Source: Takakia lepidozioides
Lineage: Eukaryota; Streptophyta; Takakiopsida; Takakiales; Takakiaceae
DNA length: 64,000 bases
Assembly (NCBI GenBank): GCA_030704615.1
Contig: CM060733.1
Location: 22,568,001-22,632,000 of the forward strand
Reading direction: 5' to 3'
In this document: piece by piece, positions 33,110 through 44,814 of the stretch
Layout of the letters: each line of letters begins with the position of its first letter
Position numbering within the stretch: position 1 is the first letter of the stretch
Notes under the pieces: generated by a model
Told to the model about the DNA's origin: nothing
Seen by the model: the letters and a program-made list of their open reading frames with translations, nothing else
Databases searched by the model: none
Position numbers and translations under genes: made by a program

Positions 33110-34190
33110 ATCAGGATTAGATCTTGCTTGGTCGGGCCTCTATTCTTCCCCTCCCTCTCTTTACTATTTCCCTTTGTACTTGTAGTTGCCAAAGCCTCTC
33201 TTGGTGGAGGCCAGTCAGTTCGGGGTTTTAAGGCTGGGGTATTCTGCAGGAGTAGCACTGCGGAAGGATTTTGGTGTGGGGGTGTTGATGTTTTGGTTTC
33301 TTGTGTTTGGATCCCCCCCACACCTGCATGCTTGATTGTGCGCCATGTTGGTTTTGTGTGGGCGCTTGCTTTCATAGGGATTAGGCCGGATTTGATCACC
33401 GGTCAATCCTAGAGTATGCTGTCGGTGGTGAGGCTGGAGTGATGACCAGAGGCAAGCCGTCAGGCAAGGCTTCCTCAGTCATTCACATTGGCGGAGACAG
33501 TGTCGACGCCATCCATGGCACCTAGTTCTCGCCCGACTGTTACCGAGGCGGAGGTTACTATGCCATTGGGGAGAGCTACACGTGCAGCACTGACACCTGC
33601 TACCAAGGCTAGTGCAGCCGGTGTGTTATTGGGGGCAGCCACCTCTGTGTGTCAAGCCCCACTGTTCTCGGCAACCATGATTGCGACGCCGGGGGTAAAA
33701 CCAGCTGCAGTGTTCAGACTAGCAGCAACACTCTGCGAGAGTGGGGAGGTCACTTCATCTTCTGCGGAGTTACTGGAAGGTGTAGTGGCAGAGGGATCCT
33801 CGGATTTCAGGGTCAAGACTGCCACGGCTGCGCCATGGCAAGCTGCAACTGCCAGGTTGATGGAGCTGCCAGCTAGGCCAGCCTTTGAGCGCGCCATGGT
33901 GACACCTGGAGTTGTCTTGTTAGACAACCAGGGAGGCATTTTCACTTTGAGTGGACCGGCAGGCAAGAAGTACCGGCCACTGCGGGTCTTGTTGGACTCA
34001 GGAGCTCAGCCACTGATGTTGGGCAAAGCTGTTATTGCATGTTTGGGCCTCATGGAGGCGGATGTGGAGCCTTGTCTTTTCCAGATACATACATCTCTGG
34101 GAGGATCAGAGCAGGCTCGGGGCATGACACGGCGTGAGTTGGCCATTGGACTACAACCAGATCATCCTGTAGATGGCTCAGTGATGCGAG
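33110..34190 (+). mobile_element. E4: internally deleted gag-protease element fragment
   Basis: 33115-33435 matches, in reverse complement, the leader/LTR-like region at 61440-61720, including GCCATGTTGGTTTTGTGTGG and AGTATGCTGTCGGTGGTGAG. At about 33436 it jumps to mid-gag sequence (GAGGCAAGCCGTCAGG) equivalent to 57690, so the gag N-terminus and zinc knuckles are deleted. It is cut at 34190 by the E2 LTR. Confidence 0.85.
33436..34190 (+). pseudogene. E4 gag C-terminus and aspartic protease
   Basis: Open frame with ATRAALTPATKASAAG, SGEVTSSSAELLEGVV, ERAMVTPGVVLLDNQGG and the protease site VLLDSGAQPLMLG near 33990, here with the canonical Asp-Ser-Gly. Homologous to E3b (56713-57700). No ATG at the start: the frame begins at a deletion junction. 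Beyond 34190 the reading continues into E2 LTR sequence and is meaningless. The DNA methyltransferase that follows the protease in E3b would have lain beyond the cut. Confidence 0.85.
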
Positions 34191-35192
34191 TGTCGCGCGG
34201 CTTTACTCACCCATCCCTTCGCTATTCGAGGCGGAAACTCCAAGATTGAAGAGTTGGAAATCTCTAAGTACTCAGCCCGCGCAGAACAATCAGTCATGAC
34301 CTACAGCTAGTGTATCATGGGGGTGTTTCCTATTTGTTTCCCTTTTGGTATTCATGTTAACTATCTTACCATTGATAATTAAGTATCAGTTTGCTTTATC
34401 AGTCTATTGGATTCCATCAACTCATCCATTCATTCCACAGCTTCACTCAGATCTCTCTACACCGTGTGTTTGTATCGTAAAAGTATCCGATTATGATTTA
34501 TAAGGTATCAGGCCGAAGCCATTGTGTCTCTAATCTCCTTTACAATATCATTACAGCCTTGCCTATATCAAGCATCTACTCATCATCTCTCTATCTTCAC
34601 TTCCGTTCCTCATCTCTGCCCGATCCCCTCTCCTCTATCACCAAGAAGTCCTCCTCCGAATGATCTCTCACCAAGAAGTCCTCCTCCGAATGATCTCTCA
34701 CCAATTCCCCGTTTCTCCCTTTATCTTCCTATCCGCGGTTCTAACCGTTTCCCTCACTAACCGTCGTCTGTGAACTAACATGTTCCCTTTGCAGGTGTTG
34801 TTCCCCACAGTCGTTCCCTGTCCTACTCTTCGTTCCCTATGATCGTGACAGCTGTCAAGCTGTGACTGGCTGTGCGACTGTGTTTGGCTGTGTCGGGCTG
34901 TGACTGGCTGTGTGGCTGTGCCGGGCTGTGTCGGCTGTGTCTACTGTGACGACTGTGACGGGCTGTGTTGGCTGTGTTGGCTGTGACGACTGTGACGGGC
35001 TGTGTTGGCTGTGTCGGCTGTGACGGGCTGTGTTGGCTGTGACGACTGTGACGACTGTTTTGGGCTGTGTAACCCCCCTCTACAGTGCGCTGCTGTCACC
35101 CCTAAGGTTCCTCTTGGTCTCAGTCTGTGCAAAAATTAAGGGTACCCTACAGATCCCGTATAAGTGTCTAAGTCCCCGACAGTCCTCTAACA
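34191..35192 (-). repeat. E2 3' LTR
   Basis: Same family as the E1 LTRs but visibly more diverged, with a shorter, rearranged GGCTGTG tract (34850-35080) and a duplicated CCAAGAAGTCCTCCTCCGAA segment near 34665. Confidence 0.93.
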
Positions 35193-35231
35193 TTTACCCC
35201 TTCCCCCCTCAAAAAGCCGTGTCCTCACGGT

Positions 35232-35705
35232 TTATTGATTTCGACTAGCAAACCTTTGTGAGTGAGCACCTTCTTGACGTTGAGAATTTCTTGGCGGACT
35301 GTGTGTACGAGCCCGAGGTCTGTCTCTGGTTGACGGAGATGGTTGATCACTACCTAGATAAGTGAGGCCTTCTGGAGGCTGATATCGAGGTAATCTTTCC
35401 GGCATAGGAGATCCCCTTCGCTTCTTCTCTTCCATCTGAATTGCATAGTCTTCTCCCATGTCAAAAGAATTCGGTGAAGAAACAGTTGTATCAGAATCCT
35501 CATCGCCTCTCAGGTGTTTTAATTTTCGAACTTTTTGTGTAATCATCTGGGGCATACAATGCTGTCCTACCATGTCTGGAAGTTTGTATTTTACAACATG
35601 GTGTAACCGTTGAACAGCAAAATTGGTGTAGACACTGAGCTCATTGACTGTCCAGGTGAGTGGGGTACCAATTACTGGTGCAGCGTGCAAGTACTTCCAT
35701 GCCAC
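35232..35705 (-). pseudogene. E2 third region, C-terminal part
   Basis: 157 codons homologous to E1 28800-29274, intact across the point where E1 is broken: AVQRLHHVVKYKLPDMVGQ. Basic, Pro/Ser-rich end (RDRPRARTHSPPRNSQRQ). Separated from the preceding part by an indel near 35720-35745 (SNTEIRH end). Confidence 0.8.
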
Positions 35706-35727
35706 GTGTCCCTTATAGAAAATGTCA

Positions 35728-37152
35728 TCAATGCCGAATTTCTGTGTTTGACAAATGGTTCCAGGCCGCTTGAAACCATGAACGAATTTGAGAATCCTTT
35801 TGCATCATAACTTTTGGGTCATATAGGTACATATGAGGTGGCACCGAAGGTAATACCCAATGATCTCCACTGGAATAACTTTGAAAGCGTGTTTGCATCT
35901 TTTGTTGCTCAATGTGGTATCGTACCAGAAAACAAGCAGCGTAGTATAACCCGCACCCCATGACAATACTTGCTATCTCCTTGGTCTTGGTATAAATGAG
36001 TCCATGTACAACCTGGAAAGCAATCAATTCCCTCAACATGGTACCTGCTTCGTGCCAGTATTGTGCAAAGTGATGATCTTCAATATGTCGATTGTTCGGA
36101 AGAACTTTAGTCCTAGTTGCCACTAGCAGCCATATACGCATGATTTGGTAGTAATGTGCGAATGACTGCGGAGGACTAAATTCTTTCCAAGCCAAATCCA
36201 ACATGATGGGAATTTGGTTGAAGGGCATAATCATAGCCCTACTGTACTCCCTTGCAGCTAGAGTTTTAGGTGGGTTAAAAGCGACATTGCCCCATACCTC
36301 CGGCTGTGGTGGCTGTGGTGTGGTTGTAGTAACCACAAGTTCAGCTATTGGTACAGTGACTTGTTGTGGTGGTGGTGGTACTGGCTCTTGTATCATTGGC
36401 ATCTCCTGCCCCTCCTGTGAAGACTGAAAAGCCAAAGTTCTGGCTTGTAAATAAGAAGCCATTAGCTGTTCCTGAGGGATATAGACTCTTTGGTCGATGT
36501 TTGAAGTGAGTTCTTCCACTTGAGTCTGGAGTCCGTCTACATCCTCTTGTAACTCTGCTATCCTACTATAGACATTGTCTATAGTAGTTGTGGCAATGTT
36601 CTGCACCTGCATCCTGAGCTCATTCATCTCGCTTTGGGTGAGCTTTCGTGGTGCTTTGCCCTCTACTGGCCCTTGTGCTAACCAGACCTGCATAAGGGTG
36701 TTATCCACCAAGTTGCTTGTGGTTCCCCTGAGAGTTTCCTCCTCTCTTAGCTTGTACAATTCCAACTGCTGTTGTAAAGCCTCCATGCGCTTCGCCTGAG
36801 GTTCAACCAATTGCGCATAAGCAGCAAGTAGATTATTGGCTTCCTTCCAAGCCTTGTTATTGACCGCGATTTCATTTCTATTGGCCATGATGGTTTGTTG
36901 CAACTCCACGATGTGCTTCTCTTGATCAGCTTCAATTTGTCTGTATTGCTTGAAAGTATCTTCATTGCGACAGATTGTATTCTTCATATCGACAATGAGC
37001 TTCATTTGCTCAACATTCTCTTCTTCTGCCTTCGTACATTTTTCCGCTTGACTGTTTATTTCTTTTTGTAGATTGGTCAAGCATAGTTGTAAATGTAGCA
37101 CATTGTATCGCCATCCTGTTATGCACTGTCTGCAACTCCGTATGTAGTGCAT
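35728..37152 (-). pseudogene. E2 third region, coiled coil and hydrophobic part
   Basis: Continuous where E1 is split at 27877: APRKLTQSEMNELRMQVQ. Coiled coil, Pro/Thr-rich linker, then DLAWKEFSPPQSF and the hydrophobic ASIVMGCGLYYAACFLV. True homology starts at KEINSQAEKC (about 37065); the residues before it come from the wrong frame because E2 has one extra A there. Confidence 0.8.
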
Positions 37153-40100
37153 TCAGTTCTTGCAACTTGCTTTCATGTTGCACCTGCATTTGGTATAGCT
37201 GTTGCTTATGTGCTTCGTGCAACTGGTCTTGCGCGAGGCCTGCCTCAATCAATTGTTCCTTGGCCAATTGCAAAGCCATTTCTGTATTTCCCAAGTCCTG
37301 CTTCATCTTGAGAGTGACCTCTTCATCGACCTTGTTTGCACACTCAGTGGCAAGTCGAGCCTCAAACTCCTTCCTGAGTTCCTCTTTCAAGGCTGTCAAT
37401 TGGGTAATTGGAACATGGGATTTGACATAAGTCCCCAACAAATTAAGTGTCCTGCCTATGGAACTCATCAGCATTGCCTGTTGAGGGTCATCATGGTGAG
37501 GTTGCTGCTGTTCCTCCTGATCTTCAACAGTGTGATGTCTCACTAACCATTCAGGCCATTGTCCCACCGGATTTTCTTCCTGAACTACTTCATCTATCAC
37601 CGGTGCTACAGTGTCATGACCTTCCGCCTGTGGTACCTCCGGCACAGGTGTGTGTATTATATGCACCTCAGGATTTCCCTTGGGCAACTGTTGCACCTCT
37701 GGAATTTCTGTCTCCTTGACCAGACCAGAATATTCATAGAGAAGGTCCCCCTTCTCTATTTCTGCCACTATCTGTTCTGTAGTTGGAATATCTAACCCTT
37801 CACTTTCCAAATCAATTATTTCTGGTTGAGCTGCATGGATAACTTGTGACCTTGTGACAAGTTGTTCAGGTGGCTGTGATGGTTGTGATGCAGAAGTAAC
37901 TTCCTCCTCCCTCTCTGAAGGTCCTGCTTCCAGTAATAGCATTTCTCTGTGCTGCTGTGCCCCTTCCTGGCCATGAGCTTGGGAAACATTATCATGCGGA
38001 ATCCGTGAAGCCAGTGGATCCGCCACTACAGTCTTTCCCCGTCTCTGCCTCTTAGTCTCGGGTTGCCCTGCTAGTCCACCCTCACTGTGTGAAGAGCCTT
38101 GCTCTTCCATTGCAGTTGTTTCTGGCTCAAACACTCCCATTTCCTTTCTTTCTTGCGCATTAAGTATGCCAGAATCAAAGATTATTTGAGCAATGATTGG
38201 GCCAGACACTATTATAGGAGACTTTGCGGTAGTACCTTGTAATCTTTTCATCTCCTCTACCAGTGCGTTGTACATTATGTCCGCCCATTGTACCTCTCGT
38301 CCCTTCAGGCCTTTGAGTATTTCCTCCGTGAAGGATATGCTCAAATACTGTTGGTTCTGTTTCATGGCAATCAGAACGTTCAATACCTGGCCTACCTCTT
38401 TTAACCCTGGGTACACAGCCTTGGTACAAGCATAACCTTGAGTTTTAAAGAAACTCCCTTCTTGGAATAAGTCCTCTATTTGCAGTCTTGCCCTGTGTTG
38501 CTCCACATGCACCTGACCTGCTGGCAATCGAAACAATTGCTGGAGGTATAGGGGAGTAATCATTAATTCAACTCCCTTCACCGTTGTTGTTCCTGTCCTT
38601 GGCTCAAAGTTCTGCAAAAATTGTAACATGTACTGTCTATGGTGTAGTGTCCAATCTAGGCTTTGCAATCCTTGCAATCTCAGCTCCTCCAGTATCTGTA
38701 TCGCCTGTGGGGTAGCAATCGTTTGTTTCTGCAGAATTGTGGTGCTCTTCACCCTGATTTCCTCCATTCCTCTCACTCTCTTCATTTTAGACTCACAGAA
38801 CTGTTTTGGCTGTAACAACTGCAGGAATGCCTGTAGTGCACAAAGCATAAACGTATGGTTGCCGCAGAAAGCTATGGGTAATTTCTTGTAAGCCTGCGGG
38901 GCTTGCAAGCATCGCCCAAGAGAAAAGCTCTGCTTTGTCCTTTCGTGTCTATGCCACTGCGTAAGTAATATTGCGAGCGTATAGTCTGTTAGTTCCTCCA
39001 TAGTTTCCAAGGTATAGCATTGATGGTCTGTCCTGTCGAGACGCCCGTTACTCAGAACGACGCCGCCTCTTGCGCTCAATTTCCCTCCATTTTCTTGATC
39101 CTTTCTCTGGTTTTCTATTGGCTGTATCCGCTGTGACTGGATTTTAGATTTTATCTTCTTTAGTGGACTTTCCCTGTTGGATAGTCCACTAGGATCACAC
39201 ATGTGACAAGAATTCCGCTTTTCTGTACTTGCCGTTCGTTCCGTTTCCCTTTTTCCGTACTCATTAATGGGCCCGCCTTTCATCCCTTTTGACGGCCGTT
39301 CTTGTCCTCTTTCTTTTTGACACCTGTCCTTGCACTTCATTCTCGGCTGTGTGTCGCGCCCTGACCTCCACGTGTCTATTTTTAAAATAATTTCCGTTTC
39401 CTCTTCCGTCAGCCATTTTCCTGAAGTTATTATGCGTCCACTTGTCACTGATTCATTGGATCGTGTAACTTTAGTAGGCTGTGTTGAGCTGTGACAGGCT
39501 GTGTCATACCGTGTTACGCTGTGATAGGCTGTGATGCACTGTGGTAAGCTGTGATAGGCTGTGACACGCTGTGGTAGGTTGTGATAGGCTGTGTCACGTT
39601 GTGATAGGCTGTGATAGGCTGTGTCACGTCGTGATGGGCTGTGATAGGCTGTGTCACGTCGTGATGGGCTGTGATAGGCTGTGTCACGTCGTGATGGGCT
39701 GTGATAGGCTGTGTTGCGCCGTGCTGGGCTGTGATAGGCTGTGTCACGTTGTGATGGGCTGTGATAGGCTGTGTCACGTCGTGATGGGCTGTGATAGGCT
39801 GTGTTGCGCCGTGCTGGGCTGTGATAGGATGTGTCACGTTTGTTTTGCCCACCCTGGTCATATATGCTGGGCCTAGCGACAAGTGTTCCATACTCCGTTC
39901 GTAACACTGGTGCAGCCCGTGACTGCTCTTGCGGTTCAACATGCAAATCATGCTGCAGGGGTTTGTCATGGGTACCACTGTACCCCTTCAACTTATTTGC
40001 ATTGACTCTTCCCAGCATTTCTTTGTTAATGGTTTGTAACATGGCGGTGTTGTTATCATACATCTTTTGTATGACATAAGGTCCTTTCCACGGTGATTTA

Positions 40101-41692
40101 AGCTTAGAAGCTTGAATCTTTCCTTTCTTCTGCAACCATAGAACCAAATCCCCCGTCTTAAAAGTCTTTAACTTGCCTTCATCAAACTGTTCCATTCGCT
40201 TCATCTGAATTCTGGTCATATTATCAGCTGCATCAGCACGTACTTCTTCCACATGGTATAATTCATGTTTCCTGACCTTGATGGAGTCTTGCAATTCCAT
40301 TCTTTTTCCCCACTCCGTTCTCATGGTAGGTAACAGGAATTCCACTGGAAGTAAGGCTTCCATACCATAAACTAATTGGAATGGTGTATACTTAGTGGTG
40401 ACTTTATATGAAGTCCTGTATGACCACAAAGCTGTCAGCAGCTTTGTATCCCAATCCGTTCTGTTTGCATTGACTATCTTAGCCAAGATAGTACATAGTA
40501 TTTTGTTGGTAGCCTCTGTGGCATACTTCTTCAAGATTTCTTCCAATTTTTTTTCATAGTTATCCCTCTTCAACTTCTCCTTTCTCTTACTCTTTCTTTT
40601 TAGTTCTTGCTCTTCTTCTTCATCTGACTCATCCTCAGAGTCCTCATCTTCTTTTTTCTCTCTCCTGAGCATTCCCAATTGCTCAATTCTGTTCGCAGTT
40701 TCAAATGCCTCCTCCACTGTATTATGGGGTAACATATCCACTTTCTTTTGCAATTCTGGTCTTAGTCCACTCACAAACCAAGTCTTCTGTAAACCGGGTG
40801 CTGATACTGCAACCAGCTTTTTCATCATCAATTCCATCTTCTCCATATACTCTTCAACAGTTTCATGCTTCTTCTGCTTCAGCTGTTGTAAACTTCCATA
40901 CACTTCATCCTCAGTTTTACTTGTCCTGAACCTATTTCGAAATGCTGTATTCAAGCCATTCCAGGTTAGGAAATGATTATCAGGGAATCTTGCATACCAT
41001 TCACTTGCTTTCTTGATAAGTGAACAAGGAAACAGTCTCATCTTGGCATCATCGCCATTCTCATTGTTCACTATACACATGTGCTCAAATTGGTTAATGT
41101 GTACATCGGGATCCCCTTTTCTTGAATATATTGGAAAGGGTGGTTTTGCCCGTGTTGGTTGTAATGCCATCTGTGGCCATACCTTCTGCCCACTGACAGG
41201 TGCTGGCACCCTTGCTGGTGCTGGTCCTTCTGGACCTGTTGTTTTTGTGGTGGATCTTCCACCAAGTGGTGGCCCTTGAGCACTCCTTGCTTCTGGCCCC
41301 ACGATATTCACAGTATTCCCAGCTTCAGTTGCACTACTTCCCACACTCCCTGTCCCCCCAGAGCCAGATCCAGGCAGCCCGCCTGATCCCCCTGAGCCGA
41401 CACCTTCGTTGGCCTGTGATCCAAGTGCTCCACTTGATCCAGGTCCAACGGGTTGGGATGTCCTGGTTGTAGTCTCAACCTCAGCTGTTGGGTCTACTTC
41501 TTCATATTCTTCCTCTTCTAATTTCTTCTCTCTGTTTTCATCCTCCAAGTTCTGCCCTTGGGTTTCTTCTTCACTCATGTAACTCAACTGTAATGGTGTT
41601 GGAGAGTCTGAACTCTCCGTTGGCTCTGCCACATCCTCTTCTCCTTCTTCACCTTCTGCTTCAGAAACTGGAGTTCCTGCTTTTGGTGTTCC
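37010..41692 (-). pseudogene. E2 gag::integrase-C-terminus::third-region fusion frame
   Basis: One open frame of about 1,560 codons from truncated gag (GTPKAGTPVSEAEG) through the gag domain (SEWYARFPDN) to YEKKLEEILKKYATEA. At about 40510-40520 it switches in frame to integrase (TNKILCTILAKIVNANRTDW), continues through the integrase C-terminus, the TAYHSPSRRD tract, and the basic and globular parts of the third region, and ends at an extra A near 37065. The junction shares CAGAGGCT between gag (E1 20048-20055) and integrase (E1 about 24026-24033), the sign of a microhomology deletion. Lacking protease, RT, RNase H and the integrase core, it could move only in trans. It shows that integrase and the third region were one reading frame. 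Confidence 0.9.
39480..39840 (-). repeat. E2 in-frame 30-bp tandem tract
   Basis: Ten or more units of the CACAGCCTATCACAGCC type on the minus strand, including a duplicated block with GCGCAACACAGCC variants. More units than E1. Confidence 0.9.
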
Positions 41693-42550
41693 GCGCTTTG
41701 GAAGAAAATGGGGACGAGGCTGAAGATGAGGACCGCCTTCCGACCTACGACCGACGGCCAAACAGAAAGAGTGAATTCCGTAGTGAAGCAGATCTTACGG
41801 AATTACGTGTCGGCAGACCAAACAGACTGGGTGGAACACTTAGACGCGGCAGAGTTCTATTATAATAACACAGAACACTCCGCAACGGGAGTTTCCCCTT
41901 TCGTATTGGTCTATGGAAAAGCATTTCTGGTGCCGACAAGTTGGGCCGCCCAGGATGTTGAGGAACCGGCAGTAGCGGCGGTACTGGAAGAACGCGAGCG
42001 TTTGTTGAAGCTCGCAAATTACAACATTGCCAAAGCTAGGAAACGGTATGAAAGGCAGGCGAATCGGAAGCGGAGGGAAGTGAAGTTTGAGGCAGGCACG
42101 GAGGTCTGGTTGAACATCAAGAATTTCCGACTACCTCCGGAAGTGAGTCCAAAGTTTGTACCTCCATATACGGGACCATTTCGCATCCGGAAGGTTATAA
42201 ATGAGGATGTGTATGAATTGGAGCTGCCGGCAAACAACAAGGTGCATCCAGTATTCCACGTCTCCTTTTTGAAGCCTTACTTCAAAGATGAAGCGCGTCC
42301 GAATGGGCATCAAGTGTTGCGTCCGCCACCTGTGCTGTTGGATCATGAAAATGAACCTGAGTACTTAAGTCGAGGAGGTTCAAGAACCGAGAAACGGAGT
42401 ATCTCGTCAAATGGAAGGGCTATCATCATGTGGAGACATCTTGGGTGCGTGCCTCAGAAATGGGAAACGCATCCGAGGCGGTTGCAGTTTTCGAAGGGCG
42501 ACCTCAAAAGCGTTGATGGGGACATCAACCTTGGAGCGTGGGGGAGGAAA
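41693..42550 (+). pseudogene. Chromovirus (Ty3/gypsy) integrase C-terminus with chromodomain
   Basis: Begins at the E2 junction. FWKKMGTRLKMRTAFRPTT, then DGQTERVNSVVKQIL (the last catalytic Glu of integrase), WVEHLDAAEFYYNNTEH, GVSPFVLVYGK, an integrase C-terminal GPFRIRKVINEDVYELELP and HPVFHVSFLKPY. Near 42380 the chromodomain lies in a shifted frame: TEYLVKWKGYHHVETSWV, so a single-base change breaks it. The chromodomain, which targets integration to marked chromatin, identifies the chromovirus branch. The upstream pol is absent. Ends at a PPT (GTGGGGGAGGAAA). Confidence 0.93.
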
Positions 42551-44080
42551 TGCATGCTTAGCCCGGCTTAGCTAGCTTAGGAATCCAATTGCAAAAACTT
42601 GTGTTGTACAAAAATTTGTTATAAAGGAAATGGGTTCCAAATATTGTGCGTCCTATTTTGTTTGGAATGGTGATGCATGGTGTGGTTGGCTAGTGTGTAG
42701 AATGCATGCTAGCTTACAAAAGTGGGAGAGGTAAATTGGGTTAATCGTGTGTTTGCGCAGTACCGAAATCGGGTGACTTCCATCCAAAGGGGCAAGGAGA
42801 CTTGCGCCTTCTTTAGGAGTTCACATGCTAGTGCGCATACTATAACTGCGCTACCGAGGGGGTTGCTTTGTAGTGCGGGCTAACGCGGAAGCTACGTGCT
42901 TCTGTTCACGTACTATAATCGTGTAGCCTCGGGACGAAGTCGTAGTGCGGCTTCGGCGTGTTCCCGTACCTCAGGCCAACATTCCAAGGCGGACCCAATT
43001 GTAGTGATTGGGGCGCGCGGTTGGTTTAAGGTTATCTTCCTAGTCAAAGAGGGTTCGAGGTGAACCCTTGCTCAAGGTGATGCCAAAAGCGGCATCATGA
43101 GCGGTCGCAAGCAATGTTGTTGCAGTAAGGCGATTCGATCCTCGGGGAGGATCGTTCCTTGGCCTTGAAGTAGGCCAAGAAGAGTGCACTGGGAGGAGCT
43201 TGAGAGGCTCCACCCTTGGCCGGGACTTGGAGGAAGTCGGCCGAACTAGCTAGTGGAGAGTAGAGTCAAGTGTGGGGTTTGGTTCTTTGCCATGGGACGC
43301 CATGGTACGGAAACAAACTCCTTGATGTGGGACGCCACAACTTGGATGTTCGTTTCCACAAAATGTACAAGCCGATGAGGACATTGACTCCCTGTTGGTA
43401 GGGGTGTGTGTCGCAGCCCTTTGCCTTGAGGGCTGGGGGTCGGGACACAAGAGGGGCTGCCCCTGTGGTGGGGGCAGTGGCAGCGATAGGTATGGGGGGC
43501 TGAAGCACCCTTGAGTGCCCAAAGCACTCAAGGAGGCGGAGGCGCTCACTAGGTGGAGCCCCGCACACCGGGTTGCGGTGGGGGTGGCTCCACAAGGGGT
43601 GGTGGTAGCTTAGCGGGACTTAGTGGGGGTGGGTAGGACTCACCCTGGGGCGGAGACCTCATGGTGGGAGTCGTGGGGAGTCTTGGGACTCATCACGGTC
43701 CATAGGGGCCGTGGTGAGTGGGCCAAGACTCATCGCGACTCGTCACTGGGAGTCGAGGGTGTTCGTGGTGGTTCGCCATAAAATGGCATGGTTGTTTGTG
43801 AAATCCCCGCGGACAGCTACAAAAGTATATATAGGGAGTAGTAACCCCGAGAACGGTGCAAGCCCATTGGTGACCAAAAGCTAGTGAGTAAGCGAGCGAG
43901 CCGGAAAGCGACCAAAGAGTGGGGAGCTGTTCCGGACTGCCAACTACCAAAGGGAATTCCGCTGGTTCTAAATCGTTGGAGGGTTCTTTGGGAGATCAAG
44001 GGGGGGCCGTTATGTCCCGGTGAGCAGCCGAAGCTCCAAGTTGGCCCGGCGGCCAGGTTGGGAGTTAGGCGCGCGCATCA
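42551..44080 (+). repeat. Chromovirus 3' LTR (right end approximate)
   Basis: Starts TGCATGCTTAGCCC just after the PPT. A TATA box TATATATA lies at 43826-43833, about 250 bp before the proposed end GCGCGCATCA at 44080. Length about 1.5 kb. The right end is a TG...CA guess, because the 5' LTR is missing; the next support is a splice donor of another gene at 44113. Frames inside it have no coding look. Confidence 0.65.
43826..43833 (+). promoter_or_regulatory. TATA box in chromovirus LTR
   Basis: TATATATA within AAAAGTATATATAGGGAGTA, placed as expected for an LTR promoter. Confidence 0.6.
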
Positions 44081-44113
44081 AGCGAGTAACTATGACTTGA
44101 GGGGGGAGCTTAC

Positions 44114-44570
44114 CGAAGTGAAGTGCGCGACAAAACTGCTTGGCATTACAAACAGACATGCAATGTGGTGATTCTTTGCAATGCGCACACTTACATGTGG
44201 AGTTTGGAACCTTCTCCTGAGCTCGAAATGGTTGATGAGCTGTGCCTGTCCAATCCGTCTCGTTCTTGTGACCTTTGGATTTTAAGTGGAAGCAAGTTGG
44301 GGAGAAACACCGCAACGCGCCCGCACAAACAACGTAACGCACCCGCACACCATCGAGCATCTTCATGCTGGTGGTTTTGGTGACGCACCAAGGATGGCCG
44401 TCATGTTTCCTATCCATATCTGTCAACATTCCGGACGCCCTCGAATAGTCCGTTTGAGGAGGGAACTCAAAGAACATATTACCGTCGACGTCTGCGGGAA
44501 GGCATGTAACGGATTTAATGGCGAACTTGTTGTAGTCCAGCCCAGCCAGCTCCGAGCGGTGTCCCTCCAT
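44114..44570 (-). pseudogene. Cys/His-rich protein exon, possible zinc-binding domain
   Basis: Open from ATG 44570 (MEGHRSELAGLDYNKF) to a GT donor at 44113 (GTAAGC). Protein-like features: LDYNKFAIKSVTCLPADVDG, HDGHPWCVTKTTSMKMLDG, VRYVVCAGALRCFSPTCFH and CKCAHCKESPHC. The Cys/His spacing could fit a WRKY/GCM1- or FLYWCH-like finger, which often accompany transposases, but this is only a resemblance. Upstream on the same strand, FDPFLKFYEGFTW in another frame suggests a further exon or a frameshift. It reads away from the methyltransferase gene. The left part is lost at the chromovirus LTR. Confidence 0.5.
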
Positions 44571-44814
44571 GTGAAGCCCTCGTAGAATTTCAAGAATGGA
44601 TCAAACTGCTGTGTTCGTGCTGGGAATATGACTCCCTCGTCCGCTGATGTCCATTAAGGACTTGCCTGATCTCCAGGATGATCTCGGAACTTCCATGATC
44701 TCGTCGGAGTCAGACAGGTTGTGAACAACCCGGTTCTCGCTCGTCTTCATTGATGGGTTTGGCTCTGGATTTACTTCGTTGCGCCGACACCTGGCTGATT
44801 AAGATCATCCCCCG

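Larger units (their letters stand above)
34191..41692 (-). mobile_element. E2: deletion derivative of the E1 family
   Basis: Minus-strand element. Its 3' LTR is 34191-35192 (reverse-complement TG at the right edge and CA at the left), PPT complement at 35193-35210. The third region, tandem tract, integrase C-terminus and part of gag follow. About 4 kb (gag zinc knuckles to mid-integrase) is missing, and the 5' end is cut at 41692 within gag, where chromovirus sequence begins. GCGAG at 34186-34190 would be the candidate target duplication, untestable because the other end is lost. Confidence 0.93.

Noticed and set aside
33115-33435. Complete LTR pair for the E3/E4 family
   Set aside because: The segment is shared with 61440-61720, but no TG...CA borders or second flanking copy could be set, so it is listed only as leader/LTR-like.
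43246-43595. Overlapping minus-strand frames of about 100 codons in three frames
   Set aside because: They lie inside the chromovirus LTR, overlap each other, and have Pro/Ser/His-rich composition expected from GC-skewed non-coding DNA.
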